Assembly: GCA_934098505.1 (NCBI GenBank)
Contig: CAKOOR010000006.1
Location: forward strand, 28,963-92,962
DNA: 64,000 nt
Origin: an uncultured Bacilli bacterium
Lineage (GTDB): Bacteria > Bacillota_I > Bacilli_A > RF39 > UBA660
Reading direction: 5' to 3'
Below the pieces are notes generated by a model. The model worked only from the letters and a program-made list of their open reading frames with translations, did no database searches and was not told the DNA's origin. Positions 54,738 to 63,592 of the stretch are shown here, piece after piece. Position 1 is the first letter of the stretch. Every line of letters starts with the position of its first letter. The translations under genes and the position numbers were made by a program.

Positions 54738-54793
54738 TCTAACCTCTTCTTCCTCTTTTCTCTTATTATAATAAATCTTTAACAGTACAACTA

Positions 54794-55330
54794 CTATTTT
54801 TTGCGAAAATCACAAGTATCATCGTGACTATTAATTATACCAACTGCTTGTAAATAAGAATAAATTATCGTACTTCCAACAAATTTCATTCCTCTCTTTT
54901 GCAAGTCTTGTGAAACCTTATCACTTAAAGCTGAAGTCGTTTTATCATTTTCATAAATAATCTTACCATTAGTAAAAGTTTTTAAATAATTATAAAAGTT
55001 ACCATATTCTGTTACTATCTCTTTAAATACCTTTGCATTATTTACACTAGCCCTTATTTTTAACTTATTTCTAATAATATCTTTATTATTTATTAACTCC
55101 TCTAACTTTTCATCATCATAATTTATTACTTTATCAATATCAAAATCATCATAAACTTCTTTAAAAGCTGCCCTTTTATTTAAAACGCACTCCCAGGATA
55201 ATCCTGCTTGAAAAGACTCTAAGATTAACATTTCAAATAAATATTTATCATCCGTATTTAGTACTCCCCATTCTTTATCATGATACTCTACATACTTAGA
55301 ATTTGCTTCATTACACCAACGACAACGCAT
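54794..55330 (-). CDS. tag: DNA-3-methyladenine glycosylase I
   Basis: 178 residues from the ATG at 55330 (GAGAGGAG upstream), giving the standard N-terminus MRCRWCNEANSKYVEYHDKEWGV with the zinc-binding Cys. LSWECVLNKRAAFKEVYDDFDI and MKFVGSTIIYSYLQAVGIINSHDDTC (metal ligands His/Cys) are intact. Removes 3-methyladenine from DNA. The longer frame (to 55393) would add a non-family extension. Confidence 0.93.
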   Translation of the reverse strand: MRCRWCNEANSKYVEYHDKEWGVLNTDDKYLFEMLILESFQAGLSWECVLNKRAAFKEVYDDFDIDKVINYDDEKLEELINNKDIIRNKLKIRASVNNAKVFKEIVTEYGNFYNYLKTFTNGKIIYENDKTTSALSDKVSQDLQKRGMKFVGSTIIYSYLQAVGIINSHDDTCDFRKK

Positions 55331-55370
55331 TAAATTGCTCCTCTCTAAAAGTAATTTATATAAATACATT

Positions 55371-56159
55371 CTATATTTTTTTACTATTTTCAATATTATA
55401 TTTTCTTTTAAAATAATTAATCATTTCTTCTAAAGCTACTTCGCAAAACTCTCTAATCTTTTTATTATCTTTCATCAATTCGTATAAATAACTTCTACCA
55501 TATATTTCATCAATATATTTGATAATCAAAAGACTTGCGATATAACCCCGAAATACATTTGGTCTGTCAAATATTAAATTATCACTAGTATCTTGTCCTC
55601 CATGACATCTTTTATTTAAATTATTTATAGGAATATAATTATCTATAAATTTTCTAAATGTTTTTTCAAGATTTCCTTCATCATTTAATAGCCAATCTTT
55701 CTCGCCTGACATAAATTGAGCCATGCCTTCATCAAACCACACTATTCTATCTTCACCATAAATATATTTTCTATAATATAAATGAAAAGCTTCATGGGCA
55801 TTTGTACATACGGCACTATACCACCAACCTGTCCCACACTTTGCATTAGCATGATTACAACTACAAGAAAGATTATTATTTTCATCAAAGAAACCCCGAC
55901 AATAAGCAGGAGCCGGACTCTTATCAATTTCCATTCTTCTAGCAAAAAACTGATCTAACTCTGTATCAACATCATAAGTTTCAAAATTTATTTTTTCTAA
56001 TCTTTGAACGCCAAATATTCTTTTATAAACTTCAAGTTTTTCTAAGGTATTTTCTAACATATAGTCAGCCAAAGACTTACCATTAAGTATTGCACTTGGT
56101 TTCATAAATTTTCCTGATACAGTCATGTTTATTTCATCATTATCAATTAAAACTTTCAT
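55371..56159 (-). CDS. Gluzincin-like HExxH protein
   Basis: 262 residues, no signal peptide. SAVCTNAHEAFHLYYRKYIYG holds HExxH (HEAFH) and about 20 residues on IVWFDEGMAQFMSG supplies the E of a gluzincin WxxEG-type motif (FDEGMAQF). This is the arrangement of peptidase-MA-like domains. A cysteine cluster (SCSCNHANAKCGTGWW) lies just before. The domain is typical of a minimal aminopeptidase-like or DUF2268-like protein. Start overlaps a short leader ORF (ATGA). Confidence 0.75.
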   Translation of the reverse strand: MKVLIDNDEINMTVSGKFMKPSAILNGKSLADYMLENTLEKLEVYKRIFGVQRLEKINFETYDVDTELDQFFARRMEIDKSPAPAYCRGFFDENNNLSCSCNHANAKCGTGWWYSAVCTNAHEAFHLYYRKYIYGEDRIVWFDEGMAQFMSGEKDWLLNDEGNLEKTFRKFIDNYIPINNLNKRCHGGQDTSDNLIFDRPNVFRGYIASLLIIKYIDEIYGRSYLYELMKDNKKIREFCEVALEEMINYFKRKYNIENSKKI

Positions 56160-56242
56160 AGCTTCGTTCCTTTCGTAGGAATAATAAATTTATTCATATC
56201 GATAAAATTATCATTAGCTTTATAAGTCCAAATATATTTCAT
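56156..56242 (-). CDS. 28-codon ORF coupled to the zincin gene
   Basis: ATG at 56242 behind GGGAG (8-base spacing), encoding MKYIWTYKANDNFIDMNKFI then IPTKGTKL, and ending in TGA that overlaps the ATG of the next gene (ATGA). Strong ribosome-binding site plus overlap support translation and coupling. May be a leader peptide or a small partner; it could also be an N-terminal remnant of a longer protein. Confidence 0.5.
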   Translation of the reverse strand: MKYIWTYKANDNFIDMNKFIIPTKGTKL

Positions 56243-56336
56243 CAATTATGCTCCCTTTAATTAGCCCTTTTCACCTTCATTCTAACATACTACAACCTAA
56301 AAAGACACAACTTTGTGTGCCTTAACTAATTTTTAA

Positions 56337-56996
56337 CTATTTATTTTGTTTTTTTAATTCATAGATAACATCTGCCTGTTTGCAAACATTTTCCGAATGT
56401 GTAACTATAATTATACATTTATTATCTTTTTTAGCTAAATCCTTTAGAATACTTATAATATCATTTTCTGTATCTTTATCTAAATTACCGGTTGGTTCAT
56501 CAGCTACAATCATTTTAGCATCGTAAGCAAGACTTCGAGCGATAGCAATTCTTTGCTGTTCACCACCACTTAATTTTAATATTTTACGGTTAGCATACGA
56601 CTCATCAAGTCCTACCTTTTGCATTAGTTGTAAAGCTTTATCTTTAGAATTAGTTATTTTCTCTTTACTAATATCCATCGCTAAAGTTATATTTTCTAAA
56701 GCTGTTAAATAAGGAAGTAAATTATAACTTTGAAAAACTATGCCAATATGGGTACTACGATATTCATCTAAATTCATTTGTTTTAAATCTTTACCATCAA
56801 AGATAATCTTACCTTCACTACATTTTTCTAAGCCACTTATTAAAGATAATAAAGTTGTCTTTCCGGAACCACTTTTACCTTTTATAGCATAAACTTTACC
56901 AGCCTCAAAAGTATAACTTAGATTCTTAAAAACATAATCATCTTTAGAAGCATCATTATAACGATATGAAACATTAATAAGTTCTAAAATCTTCAT
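56337..56996 (-). CDS. ABC transporter ATP-binding protein (MacB/LolD type)
   Basis: 219 residues. Walker A IKGKSGSGKTTLLSLISGLE, Q-loop FQSYNLLPYLTALENI, signature LSGGEQQRIAIARSLA, Walker B MIVADEPTGNLD and H-loop IIVTHSENVCKQAD. Pairs with the permease just upstream (1-base gap). MacB-type exporters handle peptides, antibiotics or lipoproteins. Confidence 0.95.
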   Translation of the reverse strand: MKILELINVSYRYNDASKDDYVFKNLSYTFEAGKVYAIKGKSGSGKTTLLSLISGLEKCSEGKIIFDGKDLKQMNLDEYRSTHIGIVFQSYNLLPYLTALENITLAMDISKEKITNSKDKALQLMQKVGLDESYANRKILKLSGGEQQRIAIARSLAYDAKMIVADEPTGNLDKDTENDIISILKDLAKKDNKCIIIVTHSENVCKQADVIYELKKQNK

Positions 56997-56997
56997 C

Positions 56998-58530
56998 TTA
57001 AGACCTCTCTTTCAATATAGTAAGTGGGGAAAATCTTTGAATACTTATCATTGAAGACAACCCACTTATAAAAGTTAATACTAATCCTATCCCCAGTAGT
57101 TCTAATATTACTATATAATTTACGACTGTATTCATTTCATCTATTTGTTTTACTTGAACACCCGTATTAAATTTTCTATCAATATCCCCACGTCCAAAGT
57201 TATTATTTTGTTCTTCTTTCGAATTTTCTGTTTCTGTAATCTCACTTTGTAATAAGTAATTACCAACACTCTTAGCTGAAGCGCCACCAATTACAGCACC
57301 AAGAGCAAGTGATACTAAAGATACCATTAAAAGTTCTGTAATAAATTGCATGGTTAATTTAAATTTACTTAGTCCAATTGTTCTAAAGACACCGATTTCA
57401 TACTTTCTTTCTCTAATATTAATCATATTAACTATTAATAAAACAACTGCTGATATAATTAAAGTAATAATTAAGAAAGTTGTAGCAAAATTACTAACAT
57501 TTTCAATTGACTTAGTAGCACTTTCTATTTCTTCTAAATTAGTAGTTAAAGTATAATATTCATTTAAACTTTTTTCTTGTAATTCATTTTGAAACTTCTC
57601 AATTGATTCTTCATCTTTAATAATAAATGATGGTGTAACGTTAGTAACTAAAGTATCATCATCTTCTACTAATTTACTTACAACACTCGAACCAGTAATA
57701 ATAGTATTAACACTTTTTGAATACATACTTTGCGTATTTTCTTGTTCGGAATTATCTTCATAAATACCAACTACTGTAAATTCATAAGTTTCTTTAGTAG
57801 TACTATTTTTCAATTTAATTGTATCGCCAACATTAATTTCATTTAATTTAGCAAGTTCTGAGTTAATAACGCACCCAAAATCCTCAAAGTTACTTATCAT
57901 CTCGCCATCAGTAATTTTATAAGTACCACTGGTAAATTCAGTCATCGCATCATACGAAGAATAACCATCTATTTCAAAAGCTCCAGTTAAAGCCCTGTTA
58001 ATTCCAAATTTTTCAGTTCTTTTAGTAATAGTTATCGTTGTATTTTTCTCAGTAGTTGTTCCAAAGTTTTCCCCACCCATCGGTGGTCTATTTCCAGAAT
58101 TTGACTTTTTAGTTGTCGTCGTTGTTTCTTTATCTTCTACTTCATACTCATAAGTATCTGTAGCTTTTGTTAAAGTATCACTATCTAAAGAAGTTGCATA
58201 AACGTAATAGTATCCTTTTAGATAGTCACTATCACCATAAGTATTAATGTTATCAATAGTAAGTGACTCTACATTATTAAAAGCCTCAATATTATCTTTA
58301 GTAGCATCATCGCCACCTTTAAAATTTTCCATCAAGGACTGTCTATCGAACGATATCGTTCCTACTATATCGTTAGCATTTTGATATTCTTCAACCGTCA
58401 TATTTGCAGTATTTCTTATTGCTAAAGCAATGGTACAAGCACACGCTATCACAGTTATAATTATTCCTATCAGTATGTTTCTTCCTTTATTTCTTGATAT
58501 AGAAACAAAAGCATTCTTTATTATATACAT
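56998..58530 (-). CDS. ABC transporter permease (MacB/FtsX type)
   Basis: 510 residues. First transmembrane helix at 18-38, a large extracytoplasmic domain (about 45-345) with an Asn/Gly/Pro insert (SGNRPPMGGENFG), and three helices near the C-terminus; REREYEIGVFRTIGLSKFKLTMQF-type coupling region is present as NIRERKYEIGVFRTIGLSK. This is the MacB/FtsX mechanotransmitter arrangement. Forms the exporter with the ATPase at 56337-56996. Confidence 0.93.
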   Translation of the reverse strand: MYIIKNAFVSISRNKGRNILIGIIITVIACACTIALAIRNTANMTVEEYQNANDIVGTISFDRQSLMENFKGGDDATKDNIEAFNNVESLTIDNINTYGDSDYLKGYYYVYATSLDSDTLTKATDTYEYEVEDKETTTTTKKSNSGNRPPMGGENFGTTTEKNTTITITKRTEKFGINRALTGAFEIDGYSSYDAMTEFTSGTYKITDGEMISNFEDFGCVINSELAKLNEINVGDTIKLKNSTTKETYEFTVVGIYEDNSEQENTQSMYSKSVNTIITGSSVVSKLVEDDDTLVTNVTPSFIIKDEESIEKFQNELQEKSLNEYYTLTTNLEEIESATKSIENVSNFATTFLIITLIISAVVLLIVNMINIRERKYEIGVFRTIGLSKFKLTMQFITELLMVSLVSLALGAVIGGASAKSVGNYLLQSEITETENSKEEQNNNFGRGDIDRKFNTGVQVKQIDEMNTVVNYIVILELLGIGLVLTFISGLSSMISIQRFSPLTILKERS

Positions 58531-58582
58531 ATTTTCTCCTCCAATAAATTTGATTATATGGGAGAATTATTAAATGAACATT

Positions 58583-58619
58583 AAAAAAGTGATAATCAAT
58601 TATAATAATTAACTATCAC
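58583..58619 (-). terminator. Terminator of the SPFH/NfeD operon
   Basis: A 13-bp stem (GTGATAGTTAATT with AATTGATTATCAC, two G-U) with a 5-base loop, then TTTTTT on the minus strand, about 55 bases past the SPFH stop. Confidence 0.8.
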
Positions 58620-58674
58620 ATCAATTCTTAATCTTATCTCGATTTACCATATTTTTTGAATAAACCATATATAA

Positions 58675-59568
58675 TTATTTATTATCTTTTTTATCGTCTT
58701 TAAAAGTTTCTTTTAATACCGTACCAGCTGTAACTAAATTTTGTAAATCACTAGGTACAATTATCTTTGTAGAATTACCATTAGCTACTTCTACCATCGC
58801 ATCATAACTTTTAAGTTTAAGAACAGCTTCATCAACATCAGCAGCTTTTAATAGTTTTAAAGCATCAGCCTTTGCAGCAGAAACTTTCAAAATTGCTTGT
58901 GCTTCACCTTCTGCCTCACGAATATGTGTTTCTCTTTTCGCATCAGCTCTTAAAATAGCACTTTCTTTTTCACCTTCAGCAATTAGAATTGCGGCTTTTT
59001 TCTCACCTTCGGCTTGTAAAATTTTCTCACGTCTTTCACGCTCAGCCCGCATCTGTTTTTCCATAGCTTCTTGAATATCTCTTGGTGGAATAATATTTTT
59101 AACCTCAACACGATTAACTTTTATTCCCCAAGGATCAGTAGCTTCATCTAAGATTGCACGCATTTTTGAATTGATAATATCACGACTTGTTAAAGTTTGA
59201 TCTAATTCTAATTCGCCAATAATATTTCTTAAAGTTGTCGCCGTTAAATTTTCAATAGCATTAACTGGATTTTCAACACCATAAGTATATAACTTTGGAT
59301 CAGTAATTTGAAAATAAACAACTGTATCTATTTGCATTGTAACATTATCTTTAGTAATAACTGGTTGGGGTGCAAAATCCTTTACTATTTCTTTTAAAGT
59401 AACATCATTGGCTACTCTATCAATAAATGGAATAACATAATGTACCCCTGTTTGCATCGTTGTATGATAACTGCCTAATCTTTCAATAACTTTTGCAGTT
59501 GATTGTGGAACAATCCTAACTCCTAACACAATCACTAATAGAATTACTATTAAAATAATCCATCCCAT
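58675..59568 (-). CDS. SPFH/band 7 (stomatin/QmcA-like) protein
   Basis: 297 residues. Single N-terminal transmembrane helix, then SPFH domain: VIPFIDRVANDVTLKEIV, TKDNVTMQIDTVVYFQITDP, IENLTATTLRNIIGELELDQ, WGIKVNRVEVKNIIPPRDI, followed by a long charged coiled coil (EKQMRAERERREKILQAEGE). It scaffolds membrane microdomains and often partners NfeD proteins; the downstream NfeD gene sits 1 base upstream in the same operon. Confidence 0.93.
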   Translation of the reverse strand: MGWIILIVILLVIVLGVRIVPQSTAKVIERLGSYHTTMQTGVHYVIPFIDRVANDVTLKEIVKDFAPQPVITKDNVTMQIDTVVYFQITDPKLYTYGVENPVNAIENLTATTLRNIIGELELDQTLTSRDIINSKMRAILDEATDPWGIKVNRVEVKNIIPPRDIQEAMEKQMRAERERREKILQAEGEKKAAILIAEGEKESAILRADAKRETHIREAEGEAQAILKVSAAKADALKLLKAADVDEAVLKLKSYDAMVEVANGNSTKIIVPSDLQNLVTAGTVLKETFKDDKKDNK

Positions 59569-59569
59569 A

Positions 59570-59995
59570 TTAATTTTTCTCCTCTACTCGTTGGCACTTA
59601 AGTTTTACGCCATCTATCGCTAGTATTTTTACTTTTTCATTTAGTTTAATCTCAGTGTCACTAACTGCACTCCATCTTTTACCATCAACTTTAACTTCAC
59701 CAATCTTTAAAAGACTAATGCTTTCTGTTACAATACCTACTTCACCAATTACTCTATCCAAGTTTGTTGGAATAATTTGCTTATTTTTTATCTTATTAAC
59801 AATAGACTTAGTTAATAAAAGAGCAATAAAACTTACAACAACAAAGACACCAATCTGCCAAGAAGTATTATCGCTAAATACACTAATTAGAAAACTGGCC
59901 AAAGCCCCGATAGCAAACCAGATCGTCACTAAATTAACAGTTACAAGTTCAATAAACACCAAAACAATAAATAACACTAACCAAGTAAATGTCAT
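59570..59995 (-). CDS. NfeD family protein
   Basis: 141 residues. Three transmembrane helices in the first 75 residues, then an OB-fold with VIGEVGIVTESISLLKIGEVKVDGKRW and KVKILAIDGVKLKC, typical of short NfeD1b proteins. It is the usual partner of the SPFH gene that follows. Confidence 0.9.
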   Translation of the reverse strand: MTFTWLVLFIVLVFIELVTVNLVTIWFAIGALASFLISVFSDNTSWQIGVFVVVSFIALLLTKSIVNKIKNKQIIPTNLDRVIGEVGIVTESISLLKIGEVKVDGKRWSAVSDTEIKLNEKVKILAIDGVKLKCQRVEEKN

Positions 59996-60057
59996 AACTA
60001 ACCCACCTACCTAATTTAATTATACTATACTTTAACTACTTTTAGGATATAATTAAA

Positions 60058-60255
60058 TTATAATTCTAATCTTAAATAAATATAATCAACCCATTTACCA
60101 TTTTCTTCTTTAACATTATTTTCTCTTATATACTCACTAAAGCCTAACTTTTGAATACTCTTATCATTAACTAATTCTAAATATTCATCAATTAATTTCG
60201 TAGAAACCTTAGTAAATATAATATTATCAGTTTCTAAAATATTTATATTCTCCGT
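60058..60255 (-). pseudogene. GNAT acetyltransferase remnant with mutated start
   Basis: A 65-codon frame with AGGTGA and then ACG (60255) in start position: ACG GAG AAT ATA AAT ATT. ETDNIIFTKVSTKLIDEYLE is a good GNAT N-terminus and the end, KEENGKWVDYIYLRLEL, resembles a GNAT C-terminus, so the middle is deleted and the ATG has changed to ACG. Probably inactive. Confidence 0.6.
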
Positions 60256-60298
60256 AAAATCACCTTTTTTAAAAATTATTTATAATTAAAAAAACATA

Positions 60299-60703
60299 CT
60301 ATTTATTTAATACTAATTCATTAATATTGTCTAGAAATTCTAACTCTTTATCACTCAAAAAATCGCTATAACTCAATAATTTATCTTCCAAAATAATAGC
60401 AATTTTCATTTTAATAATTCTCTTAAAATCTATTTCTTCTAAAAGCATTAATAATTTTCTATTTCTTTTTTGATAAACTTTGTCTATATCCCCTTGTTCT
60501 CTTAATTTAAAAAATACACCATCAAATAAAATACTCTGACAAAATCTACTAGATAAATCACTATCATCAAATAAAAAATAATCCTTTGCTTTTTGATTTA
60601 ATGATATCTCTGCTAATGTACAGATGTACAATAAAATATCAATTTTTTCAAATCCTAAAATAAATAGTGAAGAAATTATATCCTCTGCACTTATTTTCTC
60701 CAT
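60299..60703 (-). CDS. Hypothetical protein next to the radical-SAM locus
   Basis: 134 residues, charged and Leu/Ile/Lys/Asp-rich, without signal peptide or membrane helix, no recognised motif. Helical by composition. It lies two genes downstream of the RiPP maturase and could be linked to it, but nothing in the sequence proves this. Confidence 0.5.
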   Translation of the reverse strand: MEKISAEDIISSLFILGFEKIDILLYICTLAEISLNQKAKDYFLFDDSDLSSRFCQSILFDGVFFKLREQGDIDKVYQKRNRKLLMLLEEIDFKRIIKMKIAIILEDKLLSYSDFLSDKELEFLDNINELVLNK

Positions 60704-60850
60704 AAAACCACCATTATTAAAAATTGTTTTTTATAATTATCAACTTTTATATTCAAAATTTTTAATTTCTTTAAAATATTCAAAGATATGCCATTTACTA
60801 TACAATAAAAAAATAGCAAACACAATAATATTTACTACTTTTTAATATTC

Positions 60851-61060
60851 TTATTTTTCATTTCCAATTATTACTTTACCATCTAGATTACATATATAAC
60901 AATCTGGTAATCTTTTCTTGATATATTCCAAAGACTTTTTATTTTTTTCTAGTTTTTTACTTACAAGTACTCCTTCAATTAATGACGATGGCAAGCCAAA
61001 CATTATCGCACTTTCTCTATTAGTAGTAACTACAGTTCTGTTTATCCTTCTAATTATCAC
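60851..61060 (-). CDS. Small protein downstream of radical-SAM maturase
   Basis: 69 residues from a GTG start with AAGAAG eight bases upstream, only 26 bases after the end of the maturase frame (61087). RTVVTTNRESAIMFGLPSS and KRLPDCYICNLDGKVI look like a compact domain with one CxxC (CYIC). Not identified; the location suggests a peptide-maturation accessory protein, possibly a recognition or carrier domain. Confidence 0.5.
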   Translation of the reverse strand: MIIRRINRTVVTTNRESAIMFGLPSSLIEGVLVSKKLEKNKKSLEYIKKRLPDCYICNLDGKVIIGNEK

Positions 61061-61086
61061 AAATCTTCTTTTTTAAACTAAACAAA

Positions 61087-62361
61087 TTATTTCTTTATTT
61101 CTTGATATATTTCTTTCATAATGTACTTTAACATCTTTTTACTATAAATACAAAAAGCCTTATCTATGTTTTTAGGATTGCCAAGCAAATCATTTGACTG
61201 CATTGCACAGCCACCGCCACATAAATATATTGCTGGACATCACAAACATTTACTTTTAAAAATTGGCAAATAAGTTTTCCATTTTTTAAAATCAGCCAGT
61301 CCAAATAATTCACTTAAATCATTTAAGGAATTAATATTCGGAAGAGTATGAAAATCCTTGTTCCAATACCCATGACAAACCTCATTATCACCATTTGGAC
61401 AGACAGTAATTTGATTAGCGCCTAAAGCACCACAATCACTATATTTAAATTCATTTAAATAAACGGATTTATATTTTCTATTTATCCTGTCCTCATTGAA
61501 TCCATAATCAAATAACTTTAAATTTGAATAATAAATAAAATCAACTGCCTTTTTATAATATTCTTTCCACTCATCAGTCTTATATGTATAATGTAATAAA
61601 TTATAACTAATATTTTTAACATCGAGCTTTTTTAACCATTCAATTATTTGCTTTTTATTTTCTATAAAAGCTTTTGAAACAGTAATTGATAATCCAAAAT
61701 CTACATCATGTTTCTTTAATAGAGCTATTTTTTCTAATAATTTATCATGAATTCCTAAGTCAGTATTTTTAAAAACACGATTAGCATCTGTAACATTTTT
61801 AGGACCGTCAATTGAAATTTCTAAACCAATATCGTATTTTTTTATAAAATCAGCAATTTTTTCATTTATTAAAAGACCATTAGAAACCATAGAAAACTTG
61901 ATGTTATAGTTATTTAAATTAACATATTTTACTACTTCTTCAACTAATTTAAAATTCATTAAAGGTTCAGCTCCATAAAAAAATATTTCGCCTTTTTCCT
62001 TTACATTATCTATATGTTTAGAAAACATATCTATTGCTTTTTTTGCTGTATCAAATGTCATTTTTTGTTCTTTATTATTTAGTTTACCTATAAAACAATA
62101 TTTACATCCAAGATTACATATATTTATTGGAATCAAATACATAATCGTAAGCTTATTTTCAATATTCTTATGATATTCTTCTTTAATTATTTTAAGCAGT
62201 TCAGTATCTGTTTTAAAATCTTTTACTATAATTCCATATTTCTTTAAAACTTGTAACTCATCATCACTAAAGCAATCAAAGAAATTATTTTTTAAATCAT
62301 TTAACTTTTCCTTAGTTAAAAAGACTGGTTGCATTATTAAGCTATTAAAAACGGCATACAC
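61087..62361 (-). CDS. Radical-SAM/SPASM peptide maturase, interrupted by an in-frame TGA
   Basis: The frame from 62361 (GTG) contains the radical-SAM motif INICNLGCKYCFIGK (CxxxCxxC at 82/86/89), GGEP-like FFYGAEPLMN and the late FKKWKTYLP-type SPASM entry. It meets TGA at 61242-61240 right after KSKCL; the same frame continues CPAIYLCGGGCAMQSNDLLG plus 30 residues to TAA at 61087. The extension carries the rest of the SPASM cluster motif (C-x2-C-x5-C-x3-C), so the protein was meant to be about 425 residues. Family resembles the CcpM/SCIFF maturases that build thioether links in Cys-rich peptides. The TGA may be a nonsense mutation or recoding. Confidence 0.75.
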
Positions 62362-62399
62362 ATTTATATCAACTTTTACATTTTTACAATACTTCGAAA

Positions 62400-63233
62400 C
62401 TATACCCTCACCTTATATATATTCAAATCTATAGTTATTTGCTCTATTTCTAAATTTATCATATTTAATTTTAATGGTGTCATTCCAATCAGATTTTCAA
62501 CATCGTCTTTTTCTATTTTAAATGTCTTATGATAATTTTCTGTTACAATATTTTCAAAATATTTACTTAAATTATCTATTATCTCCTGCTGTTTTTGATA
62601 CTTTTCTAAACCATTGGCATTTCTTAATTCAATTAAATAATCACTACTTGGAGCAATTTTTATAAATAAACCACCTTTTTTTAACACTCTTTTAACTTCT
62701 GATTCACTGTAAGGAGATAAAAAGTCTATAATTACATCTATACTATTAGTAGCTATTGGAATATTATTGACATCTCCTGTAAAATAAAATCTATTTGAGC
62801 CATTATAATCACTTGCTAAATTAATAGCGTCTTTAGAATAATCAAAGCCATAATATCTATAGCTACTTTTTATCTTATTTAAAATGTTTATCGAATGAAT
62901 GCCCTCGCCACAGCCTAAATCAAGGATTTTTATATTATCAAAATTTAAATTATCAATGTCTTCAGCAATCAATTCATATACACCATTATAATATCCATTT
63001 CCAATAAATCTTCTTCTAGAAGTAAATAATTTTTCTTTATAAATTTTACTTTCTTTTATTTTAGAAGATATTATAAAGTTAATCGTTCCTTTTTTTGTAA
63101 TATCAAAAGTATGTTTATTAATACATTTTACCGATTCACCTTCTAAATATATTTTTTCTTTACAATATGGGCATATAAAATCCATATAAAAATTTTTAAT
63201 AAAGGTTAAGCCTACTTTTTTCTTACTTTGCAT
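62400..63233 (-). CDS. RlmA-type 23S rRNA (guanine-N1) methyltransferase
   Basis: 277 residues. N-terminal zinc ribbon DFICPYCKEKIYLEGESVKC and NKHTFDITKKGTINFI are the RlmA hallmark (CPxC, CxNxHxFDxAKEGYxNLL). The SAM-binding domain has ILDLGCGEGIHSINIL and DVIIDFLSPYSESEVKRVLK with PxGG-like GGLFIKIAP. RlmA(I/II) methylates 23S rRNA; RlmA(II) gives macrolide resistance in some hosts. Adjacent to the RiPP genes; may be unrelated housekeeping or a self-protection/tailoring gene. Start has AAGGAG 6 bases upstream. Confidence 0.85.
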   Translation of the reverse strand: MQSKKKVGLTFIKNFYMDFICPYCKEKIYLEGESVKCINKHTFDITKKGTINFIISSKIKESKIYKEKLFTSRRRFIGNGYYNGVYELIAEDIDNLNFDNIKILDLGCGEGIHSINILNKIKSSYRYYGFDYSKDAINLASDYNGSNRFYFTGDVNNIPIATNSIDVIIDFLSPYSESEVKRVLKKGGLFIKIAPSSDYLIELRNANGLEKYQKQQEIIDNLSKYFENIVTENYHKTFKIEKDDVENLIGMTPLKLNMINLEIEQITIDLNIYKVRV

Positions 63234-63252
63234 GGTTATCTCCTTAAAGAGG

Positions 63253-63304
63253 ATTATATCAAAAATATATACATCTTACAATTAACCCTAATATGTTATA
63301 TTAT
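63253..63304. promoter_or_regulatory. Divergent promoters sharing a -35 hexamer
   Basis: Plus: TTACAA (63276-63281), 17 bases, TATTAT (63299-63304). Minus: TTGTAA (same bases, complementary strand), 17 bases, TATAAT (63258-63253). Predicted transcription starts fall right at the ribosome-binding sites of both genes. Read by eye. Confidence 0.55.
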
Positions 63305-63323
63305 TTGATTAGGAGGTATTCAT

Positions 63324-63476
63324 ATGATTGTTGGCAAAATTAATAAGAGTGGAAAAAAATTTAGAGAAGGTATTGCGATGAGATCAACATGTAATTGTGG
63401 ATCATGTAATTGCAATTGCGGAGCAGGATGCATTTCAACTGATTTAAAGAAAAAAATCGAACAATTACTTAAATAG
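63324..63476 (+). CDS. Six-cysteine RiPP precursor peptide
   Basis: A 50-residue ORF with AGGAGG seven bases before the ATG and a TAG stop. Residues 1-20 are basic (MIVGKINKSGKKFREGIAMR), then six Cys within 14 residues: STCNCGSCNCNCGAGCIST (positions 23, 25, 28, 30, 32, 36), and a charged tail DLKKKIEQLLK. The pattern of a leader followed by a dense Cys core next to a radical-SAM/SPASM maturase marks a ranthipeptide-like precursor (SCIFF or CLI_3235-type by Cys count). The product is probably a thioether-bridged peptide; target or role unknown. Divergent from the methyltransferase/maturase genes. Confidence 0.8.
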   Translation: MIVGKINKSGKKFREGIAMRSTCNCGSCNCNCGAGCISTDLKKKIEQLLK

Positions 63477-63480
63477 CAAA

Positions 63481-63547
63481 AATCACACTAAAGTGTGATT
63501 CAGACTATTGACAAAATGACATATTCTAAAAAATGTGTCATTTTTTT
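63481..63547 (+). terminator. Tandem hairpins after the precursor gene
   Basis: Stem AATCACAC / GTGTGATT (4-base loop) right after the stop, then AAATGACA / TGTCATTT with a 14-base loop and a run of T. The second is the intrinsic terminator. Confidence 0.7.
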
Positions 63548-63592
63548 GTTTTTCTTTAACTATTTTAAACTGGCGATACCTTATAAACCAAG

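Noticed and set aside
61240..61242. Mycoplasma-type code (TGA as Trp) to explain the in-frame TGA in the maturase
   Set aside because: walJ and NUDIX 2 end in TGA in ATGA overlaps, and prfB with a TGA recoding site is present, so TGA is a stop in this genome.
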